From: Mesocentrotus franciscanus
Taxonomy: Eukaryota; Echinodermata; Echinoidea; Camarodonta; Strongylocentrotidae
DNA: 64,000 bases
NCBI GenBank assembly: GCA_037976565.1
Contig: CP137666.1
Span: 6,966,597 to 7,030,596 of the forward strand
Direction of reading: 5' to 3'
The notes beneath the pieces are model-generated. The model searched no databases, had not been told where the DNA came from, and saw only the letters and a list, made by a program, of their open reading frames with translations. Each line of letters begins with the position of its first letter. Within the stretch, counting starts at the first letter, position 1. This document shows, piece by piece, positions 1 to 9,712 of the stretch. The translations under genes were made by a program, and so were the position numbers.

Positions 1-175
1 TGATTTTTCTAGCTTACTGGCACATCACTTTGTTGTTTCCAAAGATTAAACATGACATAATATATACACACGTATGTAGGCAGTGTCTAGGCACATACTG
101 TAACATGTTGCAAAGTTTGCAATAGTTTTTTTTGTGAAGTAAGTCACTTATATTTCCTTCCAAAAAGTCTTCATC

Positions 176-1090
176 AGGCGCATTTATACTGTCAAATACC
201 TCATTTTGAAAAATCGTGATTTTTCGTGCACCCGTTTACACTTGTGCCGAAACATTACCGACTGAGCTGCTCAGCGATCTTTTGGCGTGTTTTGGTTGGT
301 AATGCGCATGCGCGGTCTTCCCAATACAAAATGCTCGATCCATACACAGCGAGTCCAGCACAACAGTCATGCACGTATAACGGTACGCGTGTGACTACAT
401 GGACTACATGTTGCCGCACGTACCTCTACATATGGGACTACATACGCTTCCGTGAATGTTTCGCCATGGGTTCGTTGATGACATTGCCTTCGATTTATTC
501 CCGAAACAACCGTGGGACATAGAATTATGAGAAGATATTTGGGAGAGAGCTTTGATATACTTTGACTTATCACGTACGAAAGTATCGATCTGGTGTAATG
601 ACGGAAAATATGAAAAATACTGAAATATTTTCAGATAAAATGATACAAAAAGATTGCGCTTTGTTTCGCTCAGTTTTCGCATATTAAAACAGGGTTTGAC
701 AACTTTTTGCAATATTTATGAGTTAGAACAACTCTTCTTCTTCCATTTGACATTTTAATCATTTCATTTGGTGGTTTCTAAAGCGAGATTTTACAGTTTA
801 GCTGAGACTCTTTCGTAGCGGTTCAGTGTAAACAAGTTGTTTACTTTGCGCAAATAGGCTTCAAGGAAGCGAGCCACGCTCCTAAAGTCACGTGACCTAA
901 AATCGCGATTTTACAAGAGCGAGTTTATACTTGCGAAATACGCCAAAATATGCCAAAAGATCACACTTCGTTTTGGAATGTTTCGGGCTTGGCGTGTTTG
1001 CCGGTAAAGCGTTGTTGCCTTGGTAAACATCGCGGTCAGGCTCCGGTTTGGCATTTTTTGGCGTATTTGGATGACAGTGTAAATGCCCCT
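176..1090. mobile_element. Non-autonomous TIR DNA transposon, long form, copy 1
   Basis: The ends are imperfect inverted repeats: AGGCGCATTTATACTGTCA on the left and, read inward from the right, AGGGGCATTTACACTGTCAT. The element is flanked by a 3-bp direct repeat, ATC. The same sequence occurs inverted at 35677-36600, so this is a dispersed element. Internal stretches shared by both copies include TCACGTGAC next to ATCGCGATT and a block around TTGGCGTGTTT. It contains only short unconvincing ORFs (for example 226-522), which recur as passengers in the second copy. The superfamily is not assigned; a 3-bp target duplication of variable sequence argues against Tc1/mariner (TA) and TTAA-type elements. 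Confidence 0.8.
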
Positions 1091-1206
1091 ATCTACGATA
1101 TTTTTGAAAAGATACACATGGGTAAAAAAAAAACTTGATATCTATATACGATGTTGTGCACACTATACATGTAGTTCCTACATGTATATATACAACATTA
1201 GTAACC

Positions 1207-1567
1207 TTAAAGCCCCTCTAAAGTGTTGGGAGCCCCAAAATTGGATGGCAAAAATTCACTTAAATTGTATCATAATGTGAAAGAGGATGTCATTTAAGAC
1301 ACATTTCTGCAAAGATTTTCAAAACAAATGTGTTTGAAGTCGAATATTGATGAAATAATACAAAATTTAGGTTTTCTGCGTATAACGGAAAACCGAAATT
1401 ATGTATTCTTTTATCAATATTTGTTTTGAAATGCATTTTTTTTGGGGAATCTGTGCAGAAGTGTGTCTTAAATGACATCCTCTTTCACATTATGATACAA
1501 TTTAAGTGAAATTTTGCTTTCAATTTTTTTGCAAATTTGGGGCTCCCAACACTTTGAGGGGCTTTAA
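1207..1567. mobile_element. Palindromic MITE with TTAA target duplication
   Basis: The element proper is 1211-1563, bounded by TTAA at 1207-1210 and 1564-1567. The left end AGCCCCTCTAAAGTGTTGGG is mirrored at the right end by CCCAACACTTTGAGGGGCT. Inverted similarity continues through most of each roughly 170-bp arm (GAAAGAGGATGTCATTTAA on the left, TTAAATGACATCCTCTTTC on the right), so the whole unit could fold back. TTAA duplications are typical of piggyBac and Kolobok elements; which applies cannot be decided without a relative that encodes a transposase. Confidence 0.8.
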
Positions 1568-2233
1568 CCATTTAGTTTTCATAATATAAATATTTTGTAT
1601 ATCTTTCTTGAACCATGAACAAGTTGCCTCTGTCAGAAACACTGTTGTATGCATGTATTTTGTGGATTCATCAAGCAAATCATATCACATGGTGGCATCA
1701 AATCAAGAAATAAACAAAACAGATAAGATTATCTGCTTGTTGGATAGATCGAATGTGACATTTGTCAAGTTTCTATTGATTTGCTCTGAGCATGAGCTGG
1801 CAAACATGTTGTTAATCTCTCATCACAAACTCTCCATTCTTTGTGACAGGTTATTTACCTCAACTCTACTCTGCACATTTGTCCAAAAGGCAGTATGAAA
1901 TTGATTCCTTTTTTATCATTTTTCTCAGATTTTGTGATAATGAGGAGGGGGAGGTTTGATTTTATTTAAAATTTCATATTGTTCTGTACATGTATATACA
2001 TGTACAGGTCTAATTTCAACACCAATGGCTTTGAAAATGGTGGACTTGAGAACCCTTTCGACTATCGAGACTTAGCCCAACATAACTACATGTAATTATT
2101 AAAAACATAAGAAATGTTTGTGTAAGTGAGAATAAAACTGTCTTTGATAAATGGCAGCAAGGTTAGTCTTCCCTGAGCACCAATTTTTGAAAGTAAAGTT
2201 TAAGGTCCCAGGGTCAATACAAGAATACACCAT
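1568..2233. other. No gene recognised
   Basis: AT-rich sequence. A 96-residue open frame at 1608-1898 lacks recognisable domains and reads like chance translation. Several TACATGTA octamers lie around 1985-2095. Confidence 0.5.
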
Positions 2234-2607
2234 AGCTGCATTTACACTGCAACCAAAAATCATCCCATGTTTCTCACATTACGGTATCTCGCCATTAGTG
2301 CTATTCAAACACAAGCAAAAAAAGAAATTGAAAAAAAGTGTTTTTTTTTTTTAAACGCCTGCCAAAGTTTTACTGATTTTTGTGACTTCAGTAAGATACT
2401 GATTTTTGCTCATGTGACGTGACACTCTTCGCTTACGTGCTAACACGTGCAGGGTCCAACACGTCGCGCATGCCCACTACTCATCAAAAAATCGGTATGA
2501 GCAAACTTCGACAGTTTTTTAAGGTTTTTTTTTCCAGTAGTGTAAATGGTAGAAGAAGAAAAATCAATGTTTTTAAGAAATGTTTTTGGGGATGTGTAAA
2601 TGGGCCT
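2234..2607. mobile_element. Short-form TIR element (GCATTTACACTGC family), CAT duplication
   Basis: The left end AGCTGCATTTACACTGCA and the right end GTGTAAATGGGCCT are inverted relatives of the 176-1090 termini. CAT flanks both sides (2231-2233 and 2608-2610), a 3-bp target duplication. The interior resembles the copies at 4609, 17829 and 44518, including a CATGTGACGTGAC-like stretch and CGCGCATGCCCACTACTCA. No coding capacity is seen. Confidence 0.75.
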
Positions 2608-4608
2608 CATGTCACCATGCTAAAAATCCATGAATAGAAGTCTGTGTTAAAAAAAGTTTGATTGTTCTGTTTTCTGTCTGTTTTGAAGAATAACAAAATA
2701 TGACCACATAAATTTCATTCAGTAAAGTCTTGAATTTTAGAGAAATCATAGAAGAATGCATGTACGTGTACATTACATAAAAGAGGGCAATCACCTCACC
2801 AACATAGAGGCCATTTTTTATGACCCCCCCCCCTTCCCTAACAAAAATACAACATCCTCCTAGGAAAAGAATCCCCTTTTTACCACATGCATTCATTTGA
2901 GATCATACATGTATGTTATATATATATATATATGTACAAAGCCTAGCCAATGTCATGCTTTTGTTTGAAGCCAATAATGAACAAGAAACTAGTCAAAGCT
3001 TTTCAGAAAATGCTCAATGTTTACTCTGCTAATAATGGACTTATACAATGTATTTGAATAGTCCCATTTAATAGGTGTAAAGACCTTCACTGGATTTGCT
3101 AAATCTAAATTCAACCAGTATGTAAACATTCTTAGCATGGATGACCAATTTAATTTTTTTTCCCTTCACGTTTTCATAGATATTTACCACTCAAGAGGAT
3201 CACCATTGGGTTAAACTGAAATCCATTTTGAGCGTATGCCTTTCTAAAAGTGGCATCAAACATTTATGTTGGAGGAATCTCTCTGTGATTGATGTTAATT
3301 TGTTCTCAGCCATTCAACTCGAGCTGCTTTCAAGAGGAGTTCGAGGAAAGAAAATTGCCTCGATTTGCGGCCATTGGTACAAACATAAGAGTCCTAGAGC
3401 TACGCAATTTTTCAATTGAAGTGCCCAAACAAGCGGCGAGTATTGACAGGGATGGTTTGGGGGTTTGGAGCTAGTCTTTTGACCAGGAAATACATGTGAT
3501 TTATTTCCCATTGTGCATTTAGTATTCTTTACAAGTAGGTAATTCATTTTATTAAAAGGATGTCGTCATGGGGCAGCAGGATAGAGGATGCCATAAAAAT
3601 ATCACTGGGCCATGCCATACATGTATATTTCAAAGTATACGCTTGCTTCAACATAATACTTCAGGGTAGATCATGAACAAGCTTGTTATAGAATAGTAGT
3701 TAGTACAACCCAGGGAACCTCTGGAAGTGCCATCTACATTTATACAGCCGGATGGCCCTATCACATTAAACTGAAATAACTTGAAGCACCACTCTCCTTT
3801 TATGTCATTGGTGGTAATGGGAAGGACAGTCCTGTACAATGTAAATTTGTGTTCACTTTGTGCAATCTACATTGTTTGTTTCGAGAGTAACATGTACATA
3901 TATACTTGTTGTATGTGGATTTCTTATAATTCAAACATAGTTTTTTATCATGCTTATTACAAGAGATAGGCCTTAAACACCAGATTTTGGGAGTCTTGAT
4001 TAGATGTAGATGTTGTAAGATTGTCTAGAGGTCACTACTTTCCAATTTGCATTCTGATGGCAAGGCTAAAGGTGCATTATCAGGGAAGGCAGGTTCTGCA
4101 TTCTGGAACCTCTAGCCCTATACCTGAACAGAAGAAGCCCTTACAGTTCCTCTGGAGGATATGGATGTTAACCTTCCTGTGAAGAATAATATCAGAGGAC
4201 CTGATGCCTTGTTGAAGGTGACCCGGTGGAGATTGTGTTGTGAATGTACCAGAAAATTTGAATTCCCTTCAAGTTTCAAATTCAACGTCAATTTGTGAGT
4301 TGTTGGTTACATTACATTGATGCTTAAAATTCAAATTGAAGTTGATGAGATACATGTAAACTCAGATGATTATATATTTGATGGTGATTCATGTATATGT
4401 CTGGGACGTTAATGTTTTACATACAAGCTTGCATACAATGATGTCCATCAAAACTGTACAGTGTGTATGTCAAATTGATGATGAATATTATTTGGGACGT
4501 TGCTGGTGGGGTTACATGTTTTTTAACTTGTAATACCTCATAGGTTATGTACATGAACATCTACTATGTTTTGATGAACTTATGCACCATTTCATTCTGA
4601 ATAGAAAC
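2608..4608. other. Mostly unique sequence; one weak ORF
   Basis: Contains a C-run near 2824, an (AT)n tract near 2917 and otherwise AT-rich unique DNA. Sequence at 3310-3474 is richer in GC than its surroundings and open in one frame after a possible splice acceptor (GTTCTCAG at about 3302-3309). The translation is not recognised, and this is not strong enough to call an exon. Confidence 0.4.
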
Positions 4609-4997
4609 AAGTGCATTTACACTGCAAGCAAAAACAGTCAGTTTTTTTCTTCACATTCCTGTGTTTTGACAGAAGTTGCTAGGCAACTACGCATAAACAC
4701 AACAAAACACCCATATCTTGAGTGTGGTTTTTTAAACACCTGCAGAAATTCCAGAAATTCCACCAATTTTTGCAGTGTAAATGCTCGGTCTCAAAACACA
4801 GGTGACTTATTCCAGATTTTGGTCATGTGACTCTTCTCGCTTTAATATGTGGGAACTGGGATTGCATGCAGAGCAGCGACAAGTCGCACATGTGCACTAC
4901 TCAAAATAGTGAGATGTTTAATGTTCACACTGTAAATAGCAGTAAAAAAAAACCTGATGGTTTTTCAAAATGGTTTATTGACTGTTTAAATGGGCCT
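4609..4997. mobile_element. Short-form TIR element (GCATTTACACTGC family)
   Basis: Begins AAGTGCATTTACACTGCA and ends TTTAAATGGGCCT, inverted relatives of each other. The interior carries the family's GTTGCTAGGCAAC motif, GGTCATGTGACTC, and a block around GCACATGTGCACTACTCA that recurs at 44518-44925 and, inverted, at 17829-18222. No clear target duplication remains. The 129-residue open frame at 4827-5216 starts inside this element and is not considered a gene. Confidence 0.7.
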
Positions 4998-5285
4998 ATT
5001 ATCTTGTTGTTTAAACATGTAATTGGATCAGGAAAACAAATCTTTAAGTCCATTTACCACATGCTGAACACCACTTCACCTCAATATCATTACCATATAT
5101 CATTGCAGCATGTGCTTTATTCCTCATCATTTCCTGATCTCAGGCTTAAAAGCTCATTGCAAGTCTCGCGGCTCTTGCCACTCGCATCAAACCCAAATTT
5201 AACTGCTCGGAATTAGGAAAGCATAATCACTATAGGGATTCCTAATACCACTTCAAATACTCATTCATGTTTTATTCATTTGCAG

Positions 5286-5388
5286 GGAAGGTAAACGGAA
5301 GAGTAATATTTTCACTGATCCTTTGAGCCAGAGGCAGCATGACAGTAATAGGCACAGAGTTGCCTCATATTTTAAATCATGTCTGTGA
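5286..5388 (+). CDS. Weak candidate terminal exon
   Basis: A T-rich tract ending TTCATTTGCAG at 5285 resembles a splice acceptor. Starting with one base of a split codon, the following frame is open for 33 codons to TGA at 5386-5388, with a hydrophilic composition (KRKSNIF, LSQRQHDSNRHR) unlike the Leu/Ser-rich noise elsewhere. The alternative frame stops after two codons. No partner exon, polyadenylation context or homology was recognised, so this may be coincidence. If real, it would be the C-terminal end of a plus-strand protein whose upstream exons lie elsewhere. Confidence 0.2.
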
Positions 5389-5648
5389 CTGTACGTGAAG
5401 TGCACTGTGTGGGAAAAGTGTGCTACCTTGGGGAATATAGATTTCCTTCAAAATATTTCTTTTCATAGATCTTTTCAGTTATTCATTTTGGTTTCTTGTG
5501 GAGTAGATTTCAAAGGGGTACATGAAGTCATTGCCTAATGTGCCCAATAGAGGGCTCTTTAGTCAGACCATGATACTTGCATCAGTATGCATGTATGTAT
5601 TTAACATTGCTTCAACACTACATTGATATGGATACAAAACTGCATTAT

Positions 5649-5900
5649 AGAGGTGTTGTGGTTTAGTGGATTTATCTGGACTCTGATCCACAAGGTACAG
5701 GGTTTGAATCCCTGCTGCAGTTCTAATGCCACACTCGACCCATGTGTAGTATATTGTAAGTGGGTACCTGGAAGAATTTTTCCTTGAATGCACTGTTAAA
5801 GCTGGGGTAATGATATCCAAAGTCCTTTGGAAGCACATAGAGACATTACATGTATATCATAGTATCATACATAGTAGCTGTATAAGAACAGAATATAATG
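5649..5900 (+). mobile_element. tRNA-derived SINE, plus strand
   Basis: Starts AGGTGTTGTGGTTTAGTGG, which contains an A-box-like promoter (GTGGTTTAGTGG). A B-box-like GGGTTTGAATCCC follows about 40 bases later. The body continues with GGGTACCTGG and the tail motif AAGCACATAGAGACATTA, matching the SINEs at 33074-33418 and 56086-56345. The tRNA-like head supplies an RNA polymerase III promoter; it is not a functional tRNA gene. Confidence 0.75.
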
Positions 5901-6395
5901 TCCATTGTTTGAAGAAAAAGGTAAAACTTGCTGTACATATAAGTACTTTTTGATTTATTGGGAGATCTTTTGCAGAATTTTATAGTACATGTAAGAGGAC
6001 ATAAGATCTCTTTGAGGCAAATCCCACCGCTGCCACCATGCCATTACAGCATATTAAATTAGGATATATATATGAAAGACTTTAAAAAAATACTCTATCT
6101 GAATCTGACCATAGCAGATCAAAACACAAACATAAAACAGTGAATATATTGCCTCTCAGGATCAACTATATATGTACACGAATGGCATTAGCACCTTGTA
6201 ATATACACATTTTTATTAATTTTGGGGCCTTTTGAAGTTTCTCAGAGCTCTTACAGAGCTTTTCAGATGTAAATCTGTCACGATTCCTATGGATTTTTTT
6301 CTTCTCTGAATCCTTCTGTATTTATTTACTACATTCTCTCTTCATAAATCATTTGATGCACAGTGTATCTTCTTTGACATATCTACATAGATTAA
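5901..6395. other. No gene recognised
   Basis: AT-rich unique sequence with scattered TACATGTA-like octamers; no feature supported. Confidence 0.5.
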
Positions 6396-6459
6396 GAGCC
6401 AGAAGGGCATTATCTCATATAATCTACAAAGTAAACACCCTTCTGGCTGTCAAGAGACA
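6396..6459. mobile_element. Compact hairpin repeat, copy 1
   Basis: GAGCCAGAAGGGCATTA and its inverted partner AACACCCTTCTGGCT close around a loop containing CTCATATAATCTACAAAG. The outer flank AAGAGACAA matches other family members ending AACAGACAA. One of eight copies of an approximately 75-bp foldback in this window. Confidence 0.75.
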
Positions 6460-7498
6460 ACATGGAATGTTGATGAGAAGTATGGGACACTCAAAGTCAC
6501 CCAATGTCAACCACTTTTCTGAGAACATTCAGTGGAGAAAAAAATGTAATAATAATGCAATAATTCAAAAGAGAAGGGTTTGAATTAGAGGGGGGGGGGC
6601 ACTTTTTGTGCTTCTTTCAAGACAAGCAAAGGATGGTTTCTGCTCTTGCAGATTTTTCTTGACGTCATCAGTGCTTTAATCACACTTCTGATCAATAAAG
6701 TATGCACATGAGGGAGATTAATATACACCACAATGTATTAGACGGGGCAACGGATGTCGAGGTGCTCATTTCACGATTGAGTGGAGAAAGCTTGCCACAT
6801 CATCCTTAATAGTGGCTTGCTAAAATTGCAATACAATAAGAAAAGGCTCTGTGAACTGCCTTTCTGTCTCGAATTGTTTTTTATTTTATTTCTCTATTTC
6901 ACCGTATCTAATACATGCTCCTGTCTCTCCCATCAGTGTACTTTTCACAAGCTTTTAGTAGCATTGCGTGGAGGTGAACTGAATATAATTCAGCTTAAAA
7001 CACATGGAATGGATTGAAATCATCCTTGCATGATTGCTTTTAATGACGGTGAAGGTTATTCCACAATACACAAACTTACCAGTAAATTACAAATGATTTA
7101 GAATACATTATTTTGTAAGCATTGCATCGGAACTTATTCAATGATTTTTTTTTTCTTTGCTAAAGTAAGGATGTTTTTGTTTTAAGTTTTTACTGATTTT
7201 AAATGATAACAGGGGTTCCCCATATTAGATGTGAATGAGCGTGTTTGGCCATCGCCAGTACATGAGTAAATCCAAGGCAAAGCTTTTCCATAGGGCATAG
7301 CATCAATACACGGCACAATACGAGGTCATATCCAACAGGTTTCATGTAATATCCATATTGTAACAATGCTACAAAATATAAATATGTGTAGACTTTAATT
7401 ATATCGTCCTTCCATTTTGATAGAAATTTGCAAAACATATTGTGTTGGGACTTTTAATTTCAATAATTTACAAACACATGTTTATACTTTATTAATAT
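6460..7498. other. No gene recognised
   Basis: Holds a run of G near 6589 and a T-run near 7146. Open frames here (for example 6781-7017) have no recognisable features. Confidence 0.5.
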
Positions 7499-7799
7499 AA
7501 TATCGTTGTCTGGCTGGCAGAAGGACGTTAGCTCGAATTTCAGATAAAAAATGATGCGCTAAGCAGAAGGGCGTTAGCACTAAATCGTCTTAAACTTTTA
7601 TAAAACTGACTTTTTTCCCCCAAAAAATTGTGGCTGTGTTCTACTATAACATTTCTATTAGGCTTTTAAGTTTTAAACCAATTTTTCGGGACGGAAAGCA
7701 GTTTAAATATAAAACAAATCTTTAAATGCGAATAATTCGAAAAATAGTTTTCGAGTCGCTCGCGCGCTAACACCCTTCTGCCACCCGGGCGACGATATC
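7499..7799. mobile_element. TIR element related to the compact hairpin repeat
   Basis: The left end TATCGTTGTCTGGCTGGCAG and the right end, read inward, TATCGTCGCCCGGGTGGCAG form inverted repeats that continue into AAGGRYGTTAGC. A third internal copy, GCAGAAGGGCGTTAGCAC, lies at about 7563-7580. The GCAGAAGGG-GTTA core is the same motif as in the 75-bp hairpins, suggesting a longer relative. A partial relative is at 25138-25235. Confidence 0.65.
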
Positions 7800-8219
7800 A
7801 TGATTTAATTTTGGAGTTAACAAATGCATTTACCAGGTTATATAATAAATAATACTACATTGTGTTATTTGGCCTAATAATGGACCTGTAAATTAAGGAA
7901 TTAAACAAAATTCTAATGAATATATTACGGCTTAATTTCAGAATATAACATCACACACATACATGTACGTCGTCAGTCGTCGCGTTATATAAAACAATCC
8001 CTTTTTCTTCTCACTGTCTTGTTATTTGGTGTAATCTTGGCAAGAATCCCAAGGTCTAGTGAGTGACAAATGGGAATGGGTAGGCCAAGTGGCTGCAATC
8101 TATCGATCTCATCTCCATTATTTCCACTGAGATGTGTTGCCAGACAGAGATCCATGTGATTTCCATAATTTACACGGGGTTTTCTTTTACCCTCTTTCCT
8201 CTCCTCTTCCTTAGTCTCT
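7800..8219. other. No gene recognised
   Basis: AT-rich to about 7990, then mixed sequence grading into a CT-rich block. No supported gene. Confidence 0.5.
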
Positions 8220-9050
8220 CTCTCTTTCTCCTGTCTGTCTTGTGAGTCAATCAACAGTTGTGACCCCTTTTCCTTCAGCACAGAAACTGTAACTCATTTC
8301 TACTGTTAGTGCATATATCTCTCTCTCTCTTCTCATCCACTCTTATGAGTGAATCAACAGCTGTGACGTTTTTTCTTTCTTTTATTCATTAGTCAACATT
8401 GCTGTTTTGCCTCAACACAAACTGCATGTACAGTACAGTATCACTGCATCACTCTCCTCCTCCTCAACCCCCCCTCTCTCTCTCTCTCTCCCTCTGTGTC
8501 TATATCCCCCTCTCTCTATCTCTCTCTGTCTCCTTCTGTCTCTGTCCTATGAATGAATCAACAGTTGTGATTCTTTTTTCATGAATGAACTCAGATGTAT
8601 TTTACCTTCAAAACAAATACAGCATGTACACTGTACCTGATTTTGTCTGTCTGGAGCCAGGAGGGCGTTATCTTATCATCATACACAGAGTTAACACCCT
8701 TCTGGCTCCAAACAGACAATTTCTATCAATTCTGTATCTCTCTCTCTCTCTCTCTCTCTGGATGTGTCTCTCCTCTTTACTTGACGTACCTTTTTCTCCT
8801 TCATTATTCAACACAGGGCCATTCTTTCCTTCAACATAAAACTGCAGGTGCATGTATATTTGTATCTCATTTCTGCTATTGCTGAATCTCTTTCTCATCT
8901 TTCTATCTCTCTCCCCCTCCCACTCTCTCTTTTATATACATGTACTAAACAAGGGAATCAACAGTTTGACCCTCTTTATGTACACTTTTCTTCTACACAA
9001 AAAATTCATGTACAAACTCATAGATGTATCTCACTTTCTAATGTCATGTA
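8220..9050. repeat. Degenerate CT-rich tandem block with recurring GAATCAACAG motif
   Basis: The motif GARTCAATCAACAG/GAATCAACAG followed by TTGTGA or a near match recurs at about 8245, 8351, 8555 and 8955. Each copy adjoins a (CT)n tract and a segment resembling TTCAACACAAAACTGCATG. The spacing is irregular (about 105, 205 and 400 bp), so this is a decayed higher-order tandem repeat, interrupted at 8645-8718 by a hairpin repeat. Leu/Ser-rich open frames across it are translated microsatellite. Confidence 0.6.
8645..8718. mobile_element. Compact hairpin repeat, copy 2
   Basis: The left arm TGTCTGTCTGGAGCCAG is mirrored by CTGGCTCCAAACAGACA on the right, with AGGGCGTTA/TTAACACCCT inside. This copy defines the ends of the 75-bp family best. 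Confidence 0.8.
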
Positions 9051-9426
9051 GTATACTGGAGGGAACTTGAACTGATTAATATTGAATGAAACAATAGCAT
9101 GATATTACATTACATGTATTAATGTATGCTCATGCCTTATGGCAACAATCAATATTTCTTGGTCAATATCAAATTGATTTAATTGCTTAATAATTTTATA
9201 TTAGCCTTCTCCATAATATTTGTAAAAATTCAGAAAAATTGCATTTTTATTTAAAGCAGAGCTACTGTACATTATATACTCACAAAGCTGCTGAAAGAAA
9301 AGAACTGTATATTAATCATTGAAAACTAGAAAATAAATTCACGGATTTGGTTAAAAAGAACTTTGAGCCTTGGTTTCTTTTCTTCCATATGTTACTTGGC
9401 ACTGTCCACTACTATACTATACTGTT
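9051..9426. other. No gene recognised
   Basis: AT-rich unique sequence; nothing supported. Confidence 0.5.
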
Positions 9427-9509
9427 CTGTAAAGCGCATAGAGACATGCAATTTGGCCCCCCAAAAAATATGCGCTATACAAAAACGTTTAATTATTATT
9501 ATTATTATA
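9427..9509 (+). mobile_element. LINE/SINE 3' tail fragment
   Basis: GTAAAGCGCATAGAGACATG, then ATGCGCTATACAAAA and (ATT)n, matches the 3' tail shared by the LINE ending at 37768 and the SINE at 33074-33418. Only the tail is present, consistent with extreme 5' truncation during reverse transcription. Confidence 0.6.
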
Positions 9510-9573
9510 AGCAGTGATGACAGGCTGTCATGGCTATAGAGTGAACACTTTCTTCTCTGTGCATATCTACCCA

Positions 9574-9712
9574 GCTCTCTCTCTCTCTTTCTCTCTCTCT
9601 CTCTTACTGTCTTTCTCCCTTTATCTGTCTCTCTGTCTTTGTCTCTATCTCTCTGTCTTCCTACTCTCTGTCTCTCTTGTTTTCTATCTCTTTCTCTCTC
9701 TCTTTCTTGTGA
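9574..9712. repeat. (CT)n/(CTGT)n microsatellite
   Basis: Imperfect polypyrimidine tract of CT and CTGT units. The apparent ORF on the minus strand (9392-9814) is a translation of it into Arg/Glu repeats. Confidence 0.85.

Noticed and set aside
226..522. 98-codon frame conserved at 36299-36550
   Set aside because: Conserved only because both lie in copies of one non-coding transposon; the frame is not kept intact between them and shows no domain.
3289..3474. 61-codon frame with balanced composition
   Set aside because: Possible acceptor but no supporting donor or homology; noted in the regional entry instead.
4827..5216. 129-codon frame
   Set aside because: Starts inside a transposon end and continues into unique DNA; no recognisable protein.
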